DNA of 14,892 nt from Streptosporangiaceae bacterium (GTDB lineage Bacteria > Actinomycetota > Actinomycetes > Streptosporangiales > Streptosporangiaceae). Positions 1 to 6,425 of this stretch are shown one piece after another. A program made the translations under genes and the position numbers. The notes below the pieces were generated by a model that did not search any database, was not told where the DNA came from, and saw nothing but the letters and a program-made list of their open reading frames with translations. The stretch covers positions 1-14,892 of the forward strand of contig JASIGD010000297.1 of NCBI GenBank assembly GCA_030045295.1, read 5' to 3'. The number at the start of each line of letters is the position of its first letter. Positions within the stretch are counted from its first letter, which is position 1.

Positions 1-678
1 CGCGACCGGTTCAACCGTCACCTGAACCGCTGCCAGTCCTGCGCCAGCGAGGTCCGCGGGTTCCGCGAGGTGGCGACCGCGCTGGCCTTCGCCGCCGCCA
101 CCGAGGCGCCGGCCGAGCTGCGCGACCGGGTGATGGCGGCCGTCGCCCGGACCCGCCAGCTGCCGCCCGAGATCAGGACCCACGCCCGTCCGCGGCGCTC
201 CCGGAGCCGGGTGCCGTGGGTCCCGTGGCTCTCCGGCGCCGTAGCGGCCGTCGGGATAGTGATCGCGGTCCTGTTCGGCTTCGCGCAGGCCCACACCCAA
301 CACGAGCTCAACGCGGCCCGGACGCAGAACCAGGCGATCGCCAGCGTGCTGACGGCGCCGGACGCCAAGCTCCTGACCTCGCGGACCACGGTCGGCGGCG
401 AGGCCGTCGTGGTCCTGTCCGCGGACAAGCGCCAGCTGGTCGTGAGCACGGCCGGGCTGCCGGCCCTGCCCGCCGGAAAGGTGTACCAGCTGTGGCTGAT
501 CGGAACGGTGAGGATCGTGTCCGCGGGCCTGTTGCCCGCGGCCCAGGCCGGGAAGACCGCGCCGGTGCTGGCGTCCGGGCTCGTGGTCGGGGACAAGCTC
601 GGCCTGACCGTCGAGCCAGCCCCGGGTACGGCCCAGCCCACGACAACGCCGATCCTGGCCCTGCCGCTACCCGTCTGA
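1..678 (+). CDS. Anti-sigma factor, RskA family (5' end missing)
   Basis: The frame is open from base 1, so the gene begins before the window. The first visible residues hold a zinc-binding anti-sigma signature H-x3-C-x2-C (His codon at 19, Cys codons at 31 and 40, read as HLNRCQSC). A basic stretch (RPRRSRSR) then leads into one membrane segment (VPWLSGAVAAVGIVIAVLFG, about bases 216-285). The outer part matches the RskA C-terminal domain: SVLTAPDAKLLTSRT, then KVYQLWLI, and EPAPGTAQPTTTPI close to the end. In this family the cytoplasmic zinc domain holds an ECF sigma factor until regulated proteolysis releases it. The partner sigma gene is normally immediately upstream, here outside the window. 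The gene converges on the next gene, 45 bp away. The family call is firm; the cognate sigma and its regulon are unknown. Confidence 0.9.
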   Translation, partial: RDRFNRHLNRCQSCASEVRGFREVATALAFAAATEAPAELRDRVMAAVARTRQLPPEIRTHARPRRSRSRVPWVPWLSGAVAAVGIVIAVLFGFAQAHTQHELNAARTQNQAIASVLTAPDAKLLTSRTTVGGEAVVVLSADKRQLVVSTAGLPALPAGKVYQLWLIGTVRIVSAGLLPAAQAGKTAPVLASGLVVGDKLGLTVEPAPGTAQPTTTPILALPLPV

Positions 679-706
679 ACCGGTCCGGCTCCGGTAAGGG
701 ATGAAC

Positions 707-720
707 AGGGCTGCCGCCCT
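707..720. terminator. Small hairpin between convergent genes
   Basis: AGGGC-tgcc-GCCCT forms a 5-bp stem with a 4-nt loop in the 45-bp gap between the anti-sigma stop and the stop of the minus-strand gene. A second short inverted repeat, ACCGG...CCGGT (679-695), lies just before it. Neither has a T-tract, so a bidirectional terminator is an inference from position. Confidence 0.35.
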
Positions 721-723
721 CGG

Positions 724-1044
724 TCAGAATCCCGGCCAGCGGCAGCTGGTGATCTGGCCGCCGGTGATGACGGTGGTGGCCGCCGGACGCTGATCGTCGG
801 CCCAGATCGTGTACTGCCCGGCGCGCAGGCCTGGGTAGACGGCCGCGTACTTCGTCACGGTCGCGACGTGGCGCTGGCGAACCCGCGAGTGCGCGCGCCG
901 AGCAGCGGGATCGTCGTCCCGGCTGATCTCGATTTCCGTGCCGTCCATGTGGGCGGGCGTGAACAGGATCAGGGCGCCCACATCGGCGCCGAGATCCATG
1001 ACTACGGTCCCGGGACCCGATGGCCCGGCGGTTGGCTCGGTCAT
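724..1044 (-). CDS. Small conserved protein of unknown function (106 aa)
   Basis: This encodes a 106-residue soluble protein without signal peptide or membrane segment. The ATG at 1044 is chosen because GGAGAGGA lies just upstream; the frame stays open further upstream but has no comparable site there. Visible sequence: a core VVMDLGADVGALILFTPAHM, then an acidic/basic stretch (EIEISRDDDPAARRAHSRVRQRH), then YPGLRAGQYTIWADD and a C-terminal TVITGGQITSCRW. The alternating hydrophobic pattern suggests a small beta-rich fold. From memory, similar small proteins are common in actinomycetes, but I know no function. It is the last gene of a three-gene minus-strand run, 61 bp after the DUF4331 gene, so it is probably co-transcribed with it. 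Confidence 0.75.
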   Translation of the reverse strand: MTEPTAGPSGPGTVVMDLGADVGALILFTPAHMDGTEIEISRDDDPAARRAHSRVRQRHVATVTKYAAVYPGLRAGQYTIWADDQRPAATTVITGGQITSCRWPGF

Positions 1045-1105
1045 AGGGTGTCCTCTCCTGGCCCGGCGCGCGTCGGTGCGCGACCCGCGGCGGGCTTCGC
1101 TGTGA

Positions 1106-2476
1106 TCAGGACGGGTTGTCGAAGCCGCTGTAGGGCACCCCGAGGTAGGGGAACTGGCCGAGATATGGGGAGCTGACGCTGGCCGGCGTGAGCCCATCGG
1201 TGAGCTTGGCCGCGGCCGCATCCGCCGTGAAGCTCTTGTCCACCAGCGGGTAGGTGACCCCGGCCAAGGCGCGCAGTTCGATCGCCACCACGTCGTCCGT
1301 TACCCGGCGGCCGTTCGGGAACCCCGCGACGTCGCCGCCGAGCAGCCCGTAGATGCTCTGCTTGCTGGCGGGCGTGGGCTTGATCGAGGTGTTCAGCCGC
1401 AGCATGTCGGCGAGCACCGATCCGGTGAGGTTCTCGAAGCCACTGATCAGGCCGGCCGGGATGCCGGTGAGCAGAATGGCCTGCAGGTCGGCCCGAGGCT
1501 TACCGGACGCGACCAGCGCGGCCAGCTTGGGGAACACGCCGGGATACAGCGCGGGCAGCAGCGCCGCCAGGCCGGGTTGGGTGACGTAGCCGGCGAACTG
1601 CTTGTCATCGGAGGGCGGCAGCGAATTCCACAGGTCTTTCCGGCCAAGCGGGATGAGCACCTCGTTGACGAGCGGATTACCCAGCCGCGACACCTGCCGG
1701 AACGGCCCGCTGTTCACGTTCTCACCGTTGTCGGCGTCCCACAGCCGGACCCGCTGGCGGCTCGCCGTCGTCCAGACGCCGATGGTCGGGTGACCGGGCC
1801 TGGTCACCGAGGAAATCGGCACCTGGATCGCGATCGAGTGCACGTTCAGCTGATCGGTCGCGTTCACTCCGGCCGCGGGTCCGGAGAAGACATTCAGCCC
1901 GTACTGCGCGTGCAGGTTTTCGAACGGCCGCAGGTCAGCCAGGTCGAAGATCGAGCCCAGGTCGACGTAGAAGCCCTCCGCGCGCTGCCCGGCGAACACC
2001 GTGACCCCGCCGCCCAGGCTGTGCACGGCCTGGGCCGCCAGCGACGCGTAGTCCGGCGTGGATAGCGGGCCGATGTTGCACGGCGGGCAGGCCAGGCCGC
2101 TGGCCAGCGTGGCGTACGAGTAGCCGTTCATCGCGGTGACGTCGTAGGACTGGCGGCGGTTCCAGTTGGTGCTCCCGAGTGACGCGATCGGTCCGGTGTT
2201 GTACAGGAAGGTATCCGGGTCGAGCACCTGGGTGCTGAACCGGAACTGGTAGGAGATGTCCGCCTCGCCGTCCCCGTTATTGTCGATGTGAATCTCGTAC
2301 AGCACGTCGTCGCCGAACTCGTAGAAGTTCGGGCCGCCCGCCGGTCCCTGCAGCGGGATGTAGTTGGCGATCAAGGTGACCGTGCTGGGGTGGTCCGGGC
2401 TGACGAATGCGTACACGTCCGTGCTGTCGGCCACCGGGTCCTTGGAGATCTCCGGCGCCTCGCGATGCGATGACAT
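1106..2476 (-). CDS. DUF4331 domain-containing protein
   Basis: A 456-aa protein that opens with the SHREAP motif typical of DUF4331 (MSSHREAPEISKDPVADSTD). Other recognisable parts are FVSPDHPSTVTLIANYIPLQ, an acidic loop DNNGDGEADISYQF that resembles a calcium-binding DxDxDG loop, a Cys pair ACPPC (about residue 130), and a C-terminal FPYLGVPYSGF. The domain fills the whole protein. DUF4331 has no established biochemical activity. Many family members are exported, yet this one starts directly at the motif with no signal peptide. ATG at 2476 is preceded by GAGGTAATTC as ribosome site. It lies 59 bp after the Tat-signal gene and 61 bp before the small 106-aa gene, consistent with one operon. 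Confidence 0.93.
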   Translation of the reverse strand: MSSHREAPEISKDPVADSTDVYAFVSPDHPSTVTLIANYIPLQGPAGGPNFYEFGDDVLYEIHIDNNGDGEADISYQFRFSTQVLDPDTFLYNTGPIASLGSTNWNRRQSYDVTAMNGYSYATLASGLACPPCNIGPLSTPDYASLAAQAVHSLGGGVTVFAGQRAEGFYVDLGSIFDLADLRPFENLHAQYGLNVFSGPAAGVNATDQLNVHSIAIQVPISSVTRPGHPTIGVWTTASRQRVRLWDADNGENVNSGPFRQVSRLGNPLVNEVLIPLGRKDLWNSLPPSDDKQFAGYVTQPGLAALLPALYPGVFPKLAALVASGKPRADLQAILLTGIPAGLISGFENLTGSVLADMLRLNTSIKPTPASKQSIYGLLGGDVAGFPNGRRVTDDVVAIELRALAGVTYPLVDKSFTADAAAAKLTDGLTPASVSSPYLGQFPYLGVPYSGFDNPS

Positions 2477-2535
2477 GAATTACCTCACTGGCTGGAAGCT
2501 GGCTCAAATTGGCGGATGGCAGCGGATGGCCGGAG

Positions 2536-2868
2536 TTACCCGATCGCCTTGGCGATCCGGGCGGCCAGGTCCTTGTCGCGCAGCCGGCTCTGGCTGGTTC
2601 CCGAGAACACCTCAATGTCCCCGGACTTCGCATTGCGTACGTGCACCACAATCGGTCCGGATGACGCTGGCCTTTCGCCCCCGAGTCGAGGCTGGCCCGC
2701 TGCCGACGACCGGCCGGCCGACGCGCGGGCGGTGGCGGCCAGCGCCGGGTTCGCGACCGCGGCCACGGTCGTGGCGGCCAGACCAGCGGCGCCGACGGTC
2801 GCGGCCCCCTGGAGCAGGGAGCGCCGGGACAGCTCGGCCGACGCACGTTTTGCATCATGACTGGGCAT
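2536..2868 (-). CDS. Small secreted protein with Tat signal peptide
   Basis: A 110-aa protein. Residues 14-18 are SRRSL, a twin-arginine motif, followed by a hydrophobic Ala/Gly-rich segment and a likely cleavage site ANPALA (about residue 44). After export only about 65 residues remain: a low-complexity Ala/Gly/Ser linker, then a conserved-looking end (PIVVHVRNAKSGDIEVFSGT, then RDKDLAARIAKAIG). The short segment after the linker could be a small beta-hairpin domain. I recognise no enzymatic motif. ATG at 2868 has AAAGGA 6 nt upstream. It is the promoter-proximal gene of the DUF4331 run, so it may be an exported partner of that protein. The Tat signal suggests export of a folded or cofactor-bound form; that is inference. 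Confidence 0.82.
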   Translation of the reverse strand: MPSHDAKRASAELSRRSLLQGAATVGAAGLAATTVAAVANPALAATARASAGRSSAAGQPRLGGERPASSGPIVVHVRNAKSGDIEVFSGTSQSRLRDKDLAARIAKAIG

Positions 2869-3223
2869 GACGGTCCTTTCGGTGGCTGGTTGGCATGCGC
2901 GTCGCCGCTGGCGAAGGCCACGCCGAAGGAGAGAAGACGGCGACCCGGCGGCCGGCCAGTGCGCAAGCCGGTGCCCACTTCGGCTGGTCTGTCTGACCGT
3001 TATCGGCCGCCGGATCGCCCGTCACGCGCTTGCTTCGCCGCGGCCGGGCTATCGGATGGGTCATCCAGCGAAAAGATTCAGTAACGTTCGGCTGTACTCC
3101 AGGTGGCGTCCGGAAGAAACCGTGGGGATCGGACCTCCGCACCCACCGCAGCCACGTCACCTGCCTGCTCACCGCGCCGGATCGTTTCCCGCGCCGTAAC
3201 CTGGGCGACGTAGCATCCCGAGA
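2869..3223. promoter_or_regulatory. Divergent intergenic region, DUF4331 operon / ackA
   Basis: 355 bp with no convincing gene. It should hold the promoter of the minus-strand DUF4331 run and that of ackA. Visible elements are GGATG-ggt-CATCC (3054-3066), a short perfect inverted repeat, and GTAACGTT at 3081-3088, the same 8-mer found in the paired regulatory elements near 8675 and 12733. Read on the minus strand it is CCGAACGTTACTGAATC, loosely like those elements. The ackA promoter is listed separately. I could not place a confident -10 for the minus-strand operon. Confidence 0.5.
3194..3223 (+). promoter_or_regulatory. Probable leaderless promoter of ackA
   Basis: The -10-like box TAGCAT (3211-3216) is followed by exactly 7 nt (CCCGAGA) and then the GTG start at 3224, so transcription would begin at or next to the start codon. 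The upstream arrangement CGTAAC-N8-CGTAGCAT matches in spacing CGGAAC-N8-CGTAGCGT in front of the gene at 12772. There is no Shine-Dalgarno sequence before the GTG, which supports leaderless translation. Confidence 0.55.
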
Positions 3224-4468
3224 GTGACGGCGGTAGACGAGAGCGCCGGGTCGCCCGGCACCCGTGACTCCGGCTTGGTGCTGGTGCTCAACTCCGGAAG
3301 TTCGTCGGTGAAGTTCGCCCTGCTGTCTCCCGGCAGCGGGGAGCGCGTGCTAGCCGGGATAGCCGAGAAGGTCGGCACGCCCGAAGCCACGCTGCGGATC
3401 CGGCGGTACCCGGACGATACCGTCACCGAGCAGCCTTCCGAAGGCGGTTATGAGGCTGTCATCGACCGGATCCTCGACTACCTGCCCAAGGCCGGACGCG
3501 GGCAGGCGCACCTGGTCGGCGCCGGCCACCGGGTGGTTCACGGAGGCGAGCGGTTCACCGCCTCGGTCCTGATTGATGACGAGGTGATCGCGGCGATCCG
3601 CTCGTTCATCGACCTGGCGCCGTTGCACAACCCGGAGAATCTGGCCGGCATCGAGGCGGTCCGCGCCATCCGGCCGGACCTGCCGCAGGTCGCGGTGTTC
3701 GATACCGCGTTCCACCAGACCATGCCGCCGCGCGCCTTCCGTTACGCGGTGCCCGAGGAGTGGTACACGCGGTACGCGGTACGCCGGTACGGATTCCACG
3801 GCACCAGCCACCGCTTCGTCAGCGAGCGGGCCGCTGTCCTGCTGGGCCGACCGCTCACCGAACTCCGCCTGGTCACCGCCCACCTCGGTAACGGATGCAG
3901 CGCGGCGGCGGTGCGCGACGGCGCGTCGGTGGACACCACGATGGGGCTGACCCCGATGGAGGGCCTGGTCATGGGGACCCGGTCCGGTGACGTCGATCCC
4001 GGCGTCTTCGGCTACCTGGCCGACCGGGCTGGTCTGACCGTCGGTGAGGTCACCGAGGCGCTGGACACCGCCAGCGGCCTGGCGGGACTGTCCGGCGTGG
4101 GCAACGACATGCGCGCGGTCGAAGCAGCGGCCGAAGCCGGGGACCAGCGGGCGCGGCTGGCCCTGGAGGTGTTCGTGCACCGACTGGCCAAGGCGATCGC
4201 CGCGCTCGTGACCAGCCTGGATCGGCTTGACGCGCTGGTGTTCACCGGCGGCATCGGCGAGAACAGCGCCGTCGTCCGCGGCCAGGCGCTCGCCCGGCTG
4301 GGTTTCCTCGGCCTGACCGAAGACGCCGACGCCAACGCTCAGCACGGCCGGGCAACCGGCGGGCGCATCAGCACGCCCGGTCCGGTCCAGGCCATGGTCG
4401 TGCCGACGGACGAGGAACTGCTGATCGCCCGTGACACCGCTCGCCTCATCGCGGCCCGCGCCGGGTAG
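3224..4468 (+). CDS. ackA: Acetate kinase
   Basis: Catalyses acetate + ATP to acetyl phosphate + ADP, reversibly, in the cytoplasm. The 414-aa length suits the family. Family motifs in order: LVLNSGSSSVKF (about residues 20-31), HRVVHGG, DTAFHQTMP, RYGFHGTSH, HLGNGCSAAAVRDGASVDT, GLVMGTRSGDVDPG (phosphate-binding Arg and Asp), FTGGIGENS, and C-terminal PTDEELLIARDT with the conserved Glu. The start is the GTG at 3224; it gives about 17 extra residues before the first beta strand and is supported by a -10 box 7 nt upstream. No phosphotransacetylase (pta) gene adjoins it, so acetyl phosphate must come from or go to something elsewhere, for example a distant Pta or a phosphoketolase (inference). 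The next gene, an acylphosphatase, acts on the same class of compound. Confidence 0.97.
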   Translation: MTAVDESAGSPGTRDSGLVLVLNSGSSSVKFALLSPGSGERVLAGIAEKVGTPEATLRIRRYPDDTVTEQPSEGGYEAVIDRILDYLPKAGRGQAHLVGAGHRVVHGGERFTASVLIDDEVIAAIRSFIDLAPLHNPENLAGIEAVRAIRPDLPQVAVFDTAFHQTMPPRAFRYAVPEEWYTRYAVRRYGFHGTSHRFVSERAAVLLGRPLTELRLVTAHLGNGCSAAAVRDGASVDTTMGLTPMEGLVMGTRSGDVDPGVFGYLADRAGLTVGEVTEALDTASGLAGLSGVGNDMRAVEAAAEAGDQRARLALEVFVHRLAKAIAALVTSLDRLDALVFTGGIGENSAVVRGQALARLGFLGLTEDADANAQHGRATGGRISTPGPVQAMVVPTDEELLIARDTARLIAARAG

Positions 4469-4499
4469 TCGGCTCGGTGCCGCTGTCTCTCGCCATGGG

Positions 4500-4576
4500 T
4501 ACCATTCACCGCCCACCATGAGTACTGTCGACCGCCCACCAGGGCGTACCGTCGACCGCCCACCAGGGCGTACCGT
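4500..4576 (+). repeat. Tandem repeat, 23-24 bp unit, about 3.3 copies
   Basis: Units begin at 4500 (TACCAT), 4523 (TACTGT), 4547 (TACCGT) and 4571 (TACCGT, partial). Each full unit continues YSACCGCCCACCA, and the last two full units add GGGCG. The third full unit is nearly identical to the second; the first is the most diverged. Every unit starts with a TANNNT hexamer, and the one in the fourth is the likely -10 box of the acylphosphatase gene. The array fills most of the 114-bp gap between ackA and that gene. Confidence 0.85.
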
Positions 4577-4582
4577 CTGCTT
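4571..4582 (+). promoter_or_regulatory. Probable leaderless promoter box of acylphosphatase
   Basis: TACCGT (4571-4576) followed by 6 nt (CTGCTT) and the GTG start at 4583. No Shine-Dalgarno is present in the 20 nt before the GTG. Because each upstream repeat carries its own TANNNT hexamer, RNA polymerase could in principle engage at several registers. No clear -35 box is seen. Confidence 0.45.
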
Positions 4583-4849
4583 GTGGTTCGCTACCGGGTC
4601 CTGATTTCCGGCCGGGTCCAGGGTGTCTTCTTCCGGGATACGTGTCGGCGGCTGGCCATGGAACGTGGCGTGTCCGGTTGGGTGCGCAACCTTCCCGACG
4701 GCCGAGTCGAAGCGGTCTTCGAGGGTTCAGCGGAGGATGTCGGCCGCCTGGTGGAATGGACACGCCGCGGTCCCCGCCTGGCCGTGGTGGACCGCGTCAC
4801 GGTCGAGGCCGAGCAGCCCGAAGGACTCAGGGCGTTCATGGTCAAGTAG
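4583..4849 (+). CDS. acyP: Acylphosphatase
   Basis: An 88-aa protein of normal family length that hydrolyses carboxyl-phosphate bonds (acyl phosphates, including acetyl phosphate in vitro) in the cytoplasm. The signature GRVQGVFFRDTCRRLA (residues 10-25) supplies the phosphate-binding loop and the catalytic Arg18. GWVRNLPDGRVEAVFEG (32-48) supplies the catalytic Asn36. The single alpha/beta domain ends with EGLRAFMVK. The GTG start is supported by direct entry into the first beta strand (VRYRVLISG) and the TACCGT box 6 nt upstream. It lies 114 bp downstream of ackA on the same strand. Having an acyl-phosphate maker next to an acyl-phosphate hydrolase suggests a linked role in acetyl-phosphate level, but the repeat-borne promoter implies it can be transcribed separately. 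Confidence 0.95.
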   Translation: MVRYRVLISGRVQGVFFRDTCRRLAMERGVSGWVRNLPDGRVEAVFEGSAEDVGRLVEWTRRGPRLAVVDRVTVEAEQPEGLRAFMVK

Positions 4850-5286
4850 CCGGCCTGGCCCGGTGCCCCGCGCTATGACGGCGTTCACCTTGGACGCAGC
4901 CAGCGGGACACCGGAACATGCTCACCGGAGCACGAGAGCCTGATGATCAAACAGTTGGTTCTTCAGTTGTCGTAACTCCGCGCGGCAGGCGACAGTAACG
5001 CCGAGCGTTAGGCAAAACCCTCCTGCCTGCGCGATAAGGGACTCCTGTCCCGAACCGCGGGCGGCGTCCCGCGACACGCGGGCATGAACCACGCGCATAC
5101 GCCAAACGGAAACAGACTTCAGGGCACTTACAGAACATAAGGGATCCTAAAAGACCCGGGAAGCCTGAAACACCTAAAGTCTGTGGTGTTGCGATGCGGT
5201 CCGAGAACCATGCGGTCATCCGTAAACCTTTGCGAACAGCGGTGCGTCCATTAGGCGATACGCCATGGAAGGTGGGGGGTACAGTG
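4850..5286 (+). promoter_or_regulatory. Hairpin-dense leader region before the methyltransferase gene
   Basis: 437 bp without a credible gene and clearly less GC-rich than the surroundings (30/60 G+C in 5101-5160). Inverted repeats seen: CGCGCGGCAGG (4979-4989) with CCTGCCTGCGCG (5022-5033, one bulge); GGGAC-tcct-GTCCC (5038-5051); CGCGGG (5056-5061), CCCGCG (5068-5073), CGCGGG (5077-5082), which can pair two ways; ACAGACTTCAGG (5112-5123) with CCTAAAGTCTGT (5173-5184, 11 of 12); TTCAGG (5118-5123) with CCTGAA (5164-5169); AACACC (5169-5174) with GGTGTT (5185-5190). A direct repeat ATGCGGTC occurs at 5194 and 5210. The mutually exclusive pairings suggest a structured 5' leader or small RNA. 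I cannot match it to a known riboswitch class. Confidence 0.45.
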
Positions 5287-6243
5287 ATGACCAAGGTACA
5301 GGCGGTGGACGGCGCCAGCAGGGCGTCGAGCGTCCAGCGGCCGTTCCTTGACTTGCAGGGCTGGCTACTCAAGCAGCGGTTCTTCACCAGCCAGGTGCTA
5401 CCTGCCATGCCGCGTCGGCTCCGCTGGGCACTCCGCTTCATGTACTTCGCGCCAGTAGACCTTATCGAGCGGTTCCGGCCCTGCCACAATGCGATGGTGC
5501 CGCCCTACAGGCAGCGTTTTACCGGCTACTCGGGTGACGACTTCGTGGGGCGCGGGCAGCGTCTCGTAGACGTGCTGGCCAACACGGCGGGCCTCACGGC
5601 GTGTAGCAATGTCCTCGACATTGGCTCCGGGATCGGGTGTCTCGCCATTCCGCTCACCCGGTTGATTGCCTCGCCTGGCTCCTATGATGGACTCGACATT
5701 GTCGAGCGCGGCGTGCGCTGGTGCAGGACCAATATCACGCCCATGTACCCGAATTTCCGGTTCAGCCATGCTGATATCTTCAACGCCGAGTACAATCCGG
5801 GCGGGACCGTCAAAGCCGCGGAGTATGAGTTGCCATACGGGGACTCCAGTTTCGACATAGTATGCCTGTTCTCGGTCTTCACCCACATGCTGATCGCTGA
5901 CGTGGAACAGTACCTGGCCGAGATCAGCCGGATCCTCCGGCCGGGCGGCCGCTTGGCGGCCACATTCGTGATCCTCAACGACGACAGCCGGAAGTCAATG
6001 CGGGCTGGGAAAGGCATTTACAACTTCACGTACAAGGAGGGACAGCAGTGGTTCCTGAAGGACGGGATGCTCGACCGCGAATTGGCCGTGGGCTATGAGG
6101 AGGATTACGTCCGGAGTCTCTACGCCCGTAACGGCCTAGACGTAGCCGGCTTCTACGTCGGGTCCTGGAGCGGCCTGCCCAGCGCGCCAGAAGTCAGGTC
6201 GCTCGGCCAGGACCTCGTCGTCGGCAGCAAACGGCATAACTGA
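5287..6243 (+). CDS. Class I SAM-dependent methyltransferase
   Basis: A 318-aa cytoplasmic enzyme predicted to transfer a methyl group from S-adenosylmethionine; the substrate is unknown. The Rossmann-type domain lies centrally: motif I NVLDIGSGIGCLAIPL (about residues 100-115), acidic motif II YDGLDIVERG, motif IV LPYGDSSFDIVCLFSVFTHM, and the post-motif ISRILRPGGRLAATFVILN. A roughly 95-residue N-terminal part (LIERFRPCHNAMVPPYRQRF) and a C-terminal part flank it. The ATG at 5287 follows GGTGGGGGG about 7-8 nt upstream; GTG at 5284 is an alternative. The frame is open back to 5194, but no ribosome site is seen there. Codon use is less G/C-biased than in neighbouring genes (35/60 G+C in 5761-5820), which suggests horizontal acquisition. 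It is preceded by a structured leader and stands alone in its orientation block. Confidence 0.9.
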   Translation: MTKVQAVDGASRASSVQRPFLDLQGWLLKQRFFTSQVLPAMPRRLRWALRFMYFAPVDLIERFRPCHNAMVPPYRQRFTGYSGDDFVGRGQRLVDVLANTAGLTACSNVLDIGSGIGCLAIPLTRLIASPGSYDGLDIVERGVRWCRTNITPMYPNFRFSHADIFNAEYNPGGTVKAAEYELPYGDSSFDIVCLFSVFTHMLIADVEQYLAEISRILRPGGRLAATFVILNDDSRKSMRAGKGIYNFTYKEGQQWFLKDGMLDRELAVGYEEDYVRSLYARNGLDVAGFYVGSWSGLPSAPEVRSLGQDLVVGSKRHN

Positions 6244-6326
6244 CAGACAGGCAGCTACAACGCTCTGGCGACGCGTCCGGCAAGTCCAGTCGCGGTTCCG
6301 TCGTAGGCATGGCGCAGGGCTGCCTT

Positions 6327-6361
6327 GCTGGTCGGCCATTTGCCAGCCAGTGACGGCCGAC
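6327..6361. terminator. Inverted repeat between convergent methyltransferase and kinase genes
   Basis: GTCGGCC (6331-6337) pairs with GGCCGAC (6355-6361), a 7-bp perfect stem with a 17-nt loop. GCTGG (6327-6331) and CCAGC (6343-6347) offer an alternative pairing. It lies between two convergent stops (6243 and 6426). No T-tract follows, so terminator function is tentative. The rest of 6244-6425 shows only a short CCCC-tca-GGGG hairpin near 6411-6421. Confidence 0.35.
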
Positions 6362-6425
6362 GGCCAGCTCAGTAACAGCCCTCGTTACCCCCGGCCAGAC
6401 GCCGCACAGCCCCTCAGGGGGGACC

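Noticed and set aside
3350..4519. 389-codon open frame on the minus strand across ackA
   Set aside because: It is antisense to ackA, with no recognisable motif; ackA carries all family signatures.
4500..4576. CRISPR-like array
   Set aside because: The units are directly adjacent with no spacers, number only about three, and no cas gene is present.
4506..4763. Minus-strand frame reading through the 23-24 bp repeat as a GTPWWAVD-type peptide repeat
   Set aside because: Most of it overlaps the acylphosphatase gene antisense; the peptide repeat is a by-product of the DNA repeat, and no ribosome site was seen.
4943..5286. Known riboswitch or tRNA in the methyltransferase leader
   Set aside because: No cloverleaf, T-loop signature or recognisable SAM/SAH riboswitch core could be found by eye; it is kept only as an unnamed structured leader.
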